Origin: Mermis nigrescens
Taxonomy: Eukaryota > Nematoda > Enoplea > Mermithida > Mermithidae
Assembly: GCA_036768485.1 (NCBI GenBank)
Contig: JAVLUZ010000719.1
Coordinates: 62,001 to 126,000, forward strand
Reading direction: 5' to 3'
Length of the DNA stretch: 64,000 bases
This document shows, piece by piece, positions 63,105 to 64,000 of the stretch. The notes beneath the pieces are model-generated. The model was not told the origin of the DNA. It made no database searches and saw only the letters and a list, made by a program, of their open reading frames with translations. The translations under genes were made by a program, and so were the position numbers. Position 1 is the first letter of the stretch. Every line of letters begins with the position of its first letter.

Positions 63105-63928
63105 TACTTCGGATTACGGATCATTAAGGATGTAAAAGGAGGGGACTAGGAAAAAGCCACCTATGTACATATATGTCAAAGTCGCAAAATCTGGTAAAAA
63201 TCAGACTTTGAGCAACGCCAAAAATCGAAGTATATTCTGCGGTCTGCACATTGAAATAAACTATTGAATCAAAAACCGATCGAAAAAGAAGCAAGTTAGT
63301 TACGTAGTAGCTATGGAAAATTAGATGGGGTGAACTGGGTGCGACTTTGCAAGCCGACTGAATGAAATAGCAAACATCGGTGCATTCAAGACAATCAAAG
63401 AAATTGTTGGTTTAAAGCAGTAAGAAACGCGTAAGCTTACGTGAAACAGACTACATGTAGGTACACTTGCATGCCTGCAACGATTGTGTGCACTAATCAA
63501 TTGACACCAGGTTTGCTTGCTATAATATAATGCTCATGATAACAAAATAAAACAGCTTTAAATACAATTGCAGTTAGTTTTCTTTCAATCACGATACGAA
63601 GCAAGTCAGCGTTGCAACTTTCATGCAATTTACAAATAGCAAACATTTTAGATTATGTTTATACACTCTTATGTGAAGCATTGAAAATTATTTAAACAAT
63701 GTTACACTTTTTAATGGCAGCAGAGTATACTTCGATTTTTTGCGTTGCTTAGAGAAAGTCTGATTTTTTAGCAGATTTTGTGACTATGCATATATTAGGG
63801 CTTTTAATATTAATAAATATTCTGATATTCTAATAATTCTAATTCAAAAAATTTTACTAATTTTTCATACATTAGCTTTTTCCTAGTCCCCTCCTTTTAC
63901 ATCTTTAATAATCCGTAACGCCCAAGTC
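63105..63928. mobile_element. MITE with about 140-bp imperfect inverted arms
   Basis: The left arm (about 63110-63245) holds 'gatgtaaaaggaggggacta', 'gcaaaatctggtaaaaatcagac' and 'aacgccaaaaatcgaagtatat'. The right arm (about 63718-63928) holds the complements 'tagtcccctccttttacatc', 'gtctgattttttagcagattttg' and 'atacttcgattttttgcgtt'. The outer ends resemble each other (CGGATTACGGATCATTAAGG and the inverse of GGGCGTTACGGATTATTAAA), but the target duplication is unclear. The interior 63250-63715 has no ORF. Confidence 0.75.
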
Positions 63929-64000
63929 ACTAGGGTAGCCAAGGAAAATTTTGAATTTTTCGACATGGGGCAATGCGGCGATGATTTTTTGAGAATAAAC

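Overview
The window comes from an animal nuclear genome. Short exons with GT/AG junctions, multi-kilobase AT-rich introns, long (TA)n and (CA)n microsatellites, and a dense population of small non-autonomous DNA transposons all show this. One gene is recognisable: a myocardin-related transcription factor (MRTF/MKL family), on the + strand. It runs through nearly the whole window, from about 2.4 kb to 59.9 kb. Its start codon probably lies upstream, and its stop codon was not found and is probably downstream. The protein style suggests an invertebrate, perhaps an arthropod or other ecdysozoan, but the species cannot be named from sequence alone.

I propose seventeen exons totalling about 4.16 kb (about 1,390 codons). 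In order they encode: an N-terminal segment ending SEMKKNRE (2398-2581); the first RPEL actin-binding motif (6610-6675); a tentative linker (21619-21678); the third-type RPEL motif (27985-28149); linker, Ser-rich and Gln-rich segments (30139-36987); the SAP domain (40130-40392); two Ser/Pro-rich exons (43252-44762); a leucine-zipper coiled coil (46260-46422); Gln-rich and helical segments (49724-51790); and C-terminal transactivation-type segments (56858-59874). Codon phase agrees at every proposed junction except 43657/44251. No middle RPEL motif was found. In the cell, MRTF proteins bind G-actin through RPEL motifs; when actin polymerises they enter the nucleus and co-activate serum response factor. 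No second gene is supported.

The rest is mostly transposon sequence. Several short families (called A, B, D, E, F, K and others here) can be bounded by terminal inverted repeats and, for many copies, by 8-bp target-site duplications, which points to hAT-like elements without transposase. They are nested: A in B (26.0-26.8 kb and 37.8-38.6 kb), A in F (40.6-41.4 kb), and a 4.37-kb composite at 52.08-56.45 kb that holds two further elements, one of which contains a third. Two elements, at 20-21.4 kb and 53.4-54.8 kb, carry inverted minisatellite arms. At 14.5-16.9 kb two different elements split a (TA)n tract.

The most unusual signal is a short hairpin motif, GGCGC-GAA-GCGCC followed by AAAATTTTGAC. 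It recurs inside many families whose ends are otherwise unrelated, and has expanded into a nine-copy tandem array at 15.8-16.6 kb. A second is the Mrtf intron at 36288-36690, which consists almost entirely of one family-B element whose first base coincides with the 5' splice site. That makes it a candidate transposon-derived intron.
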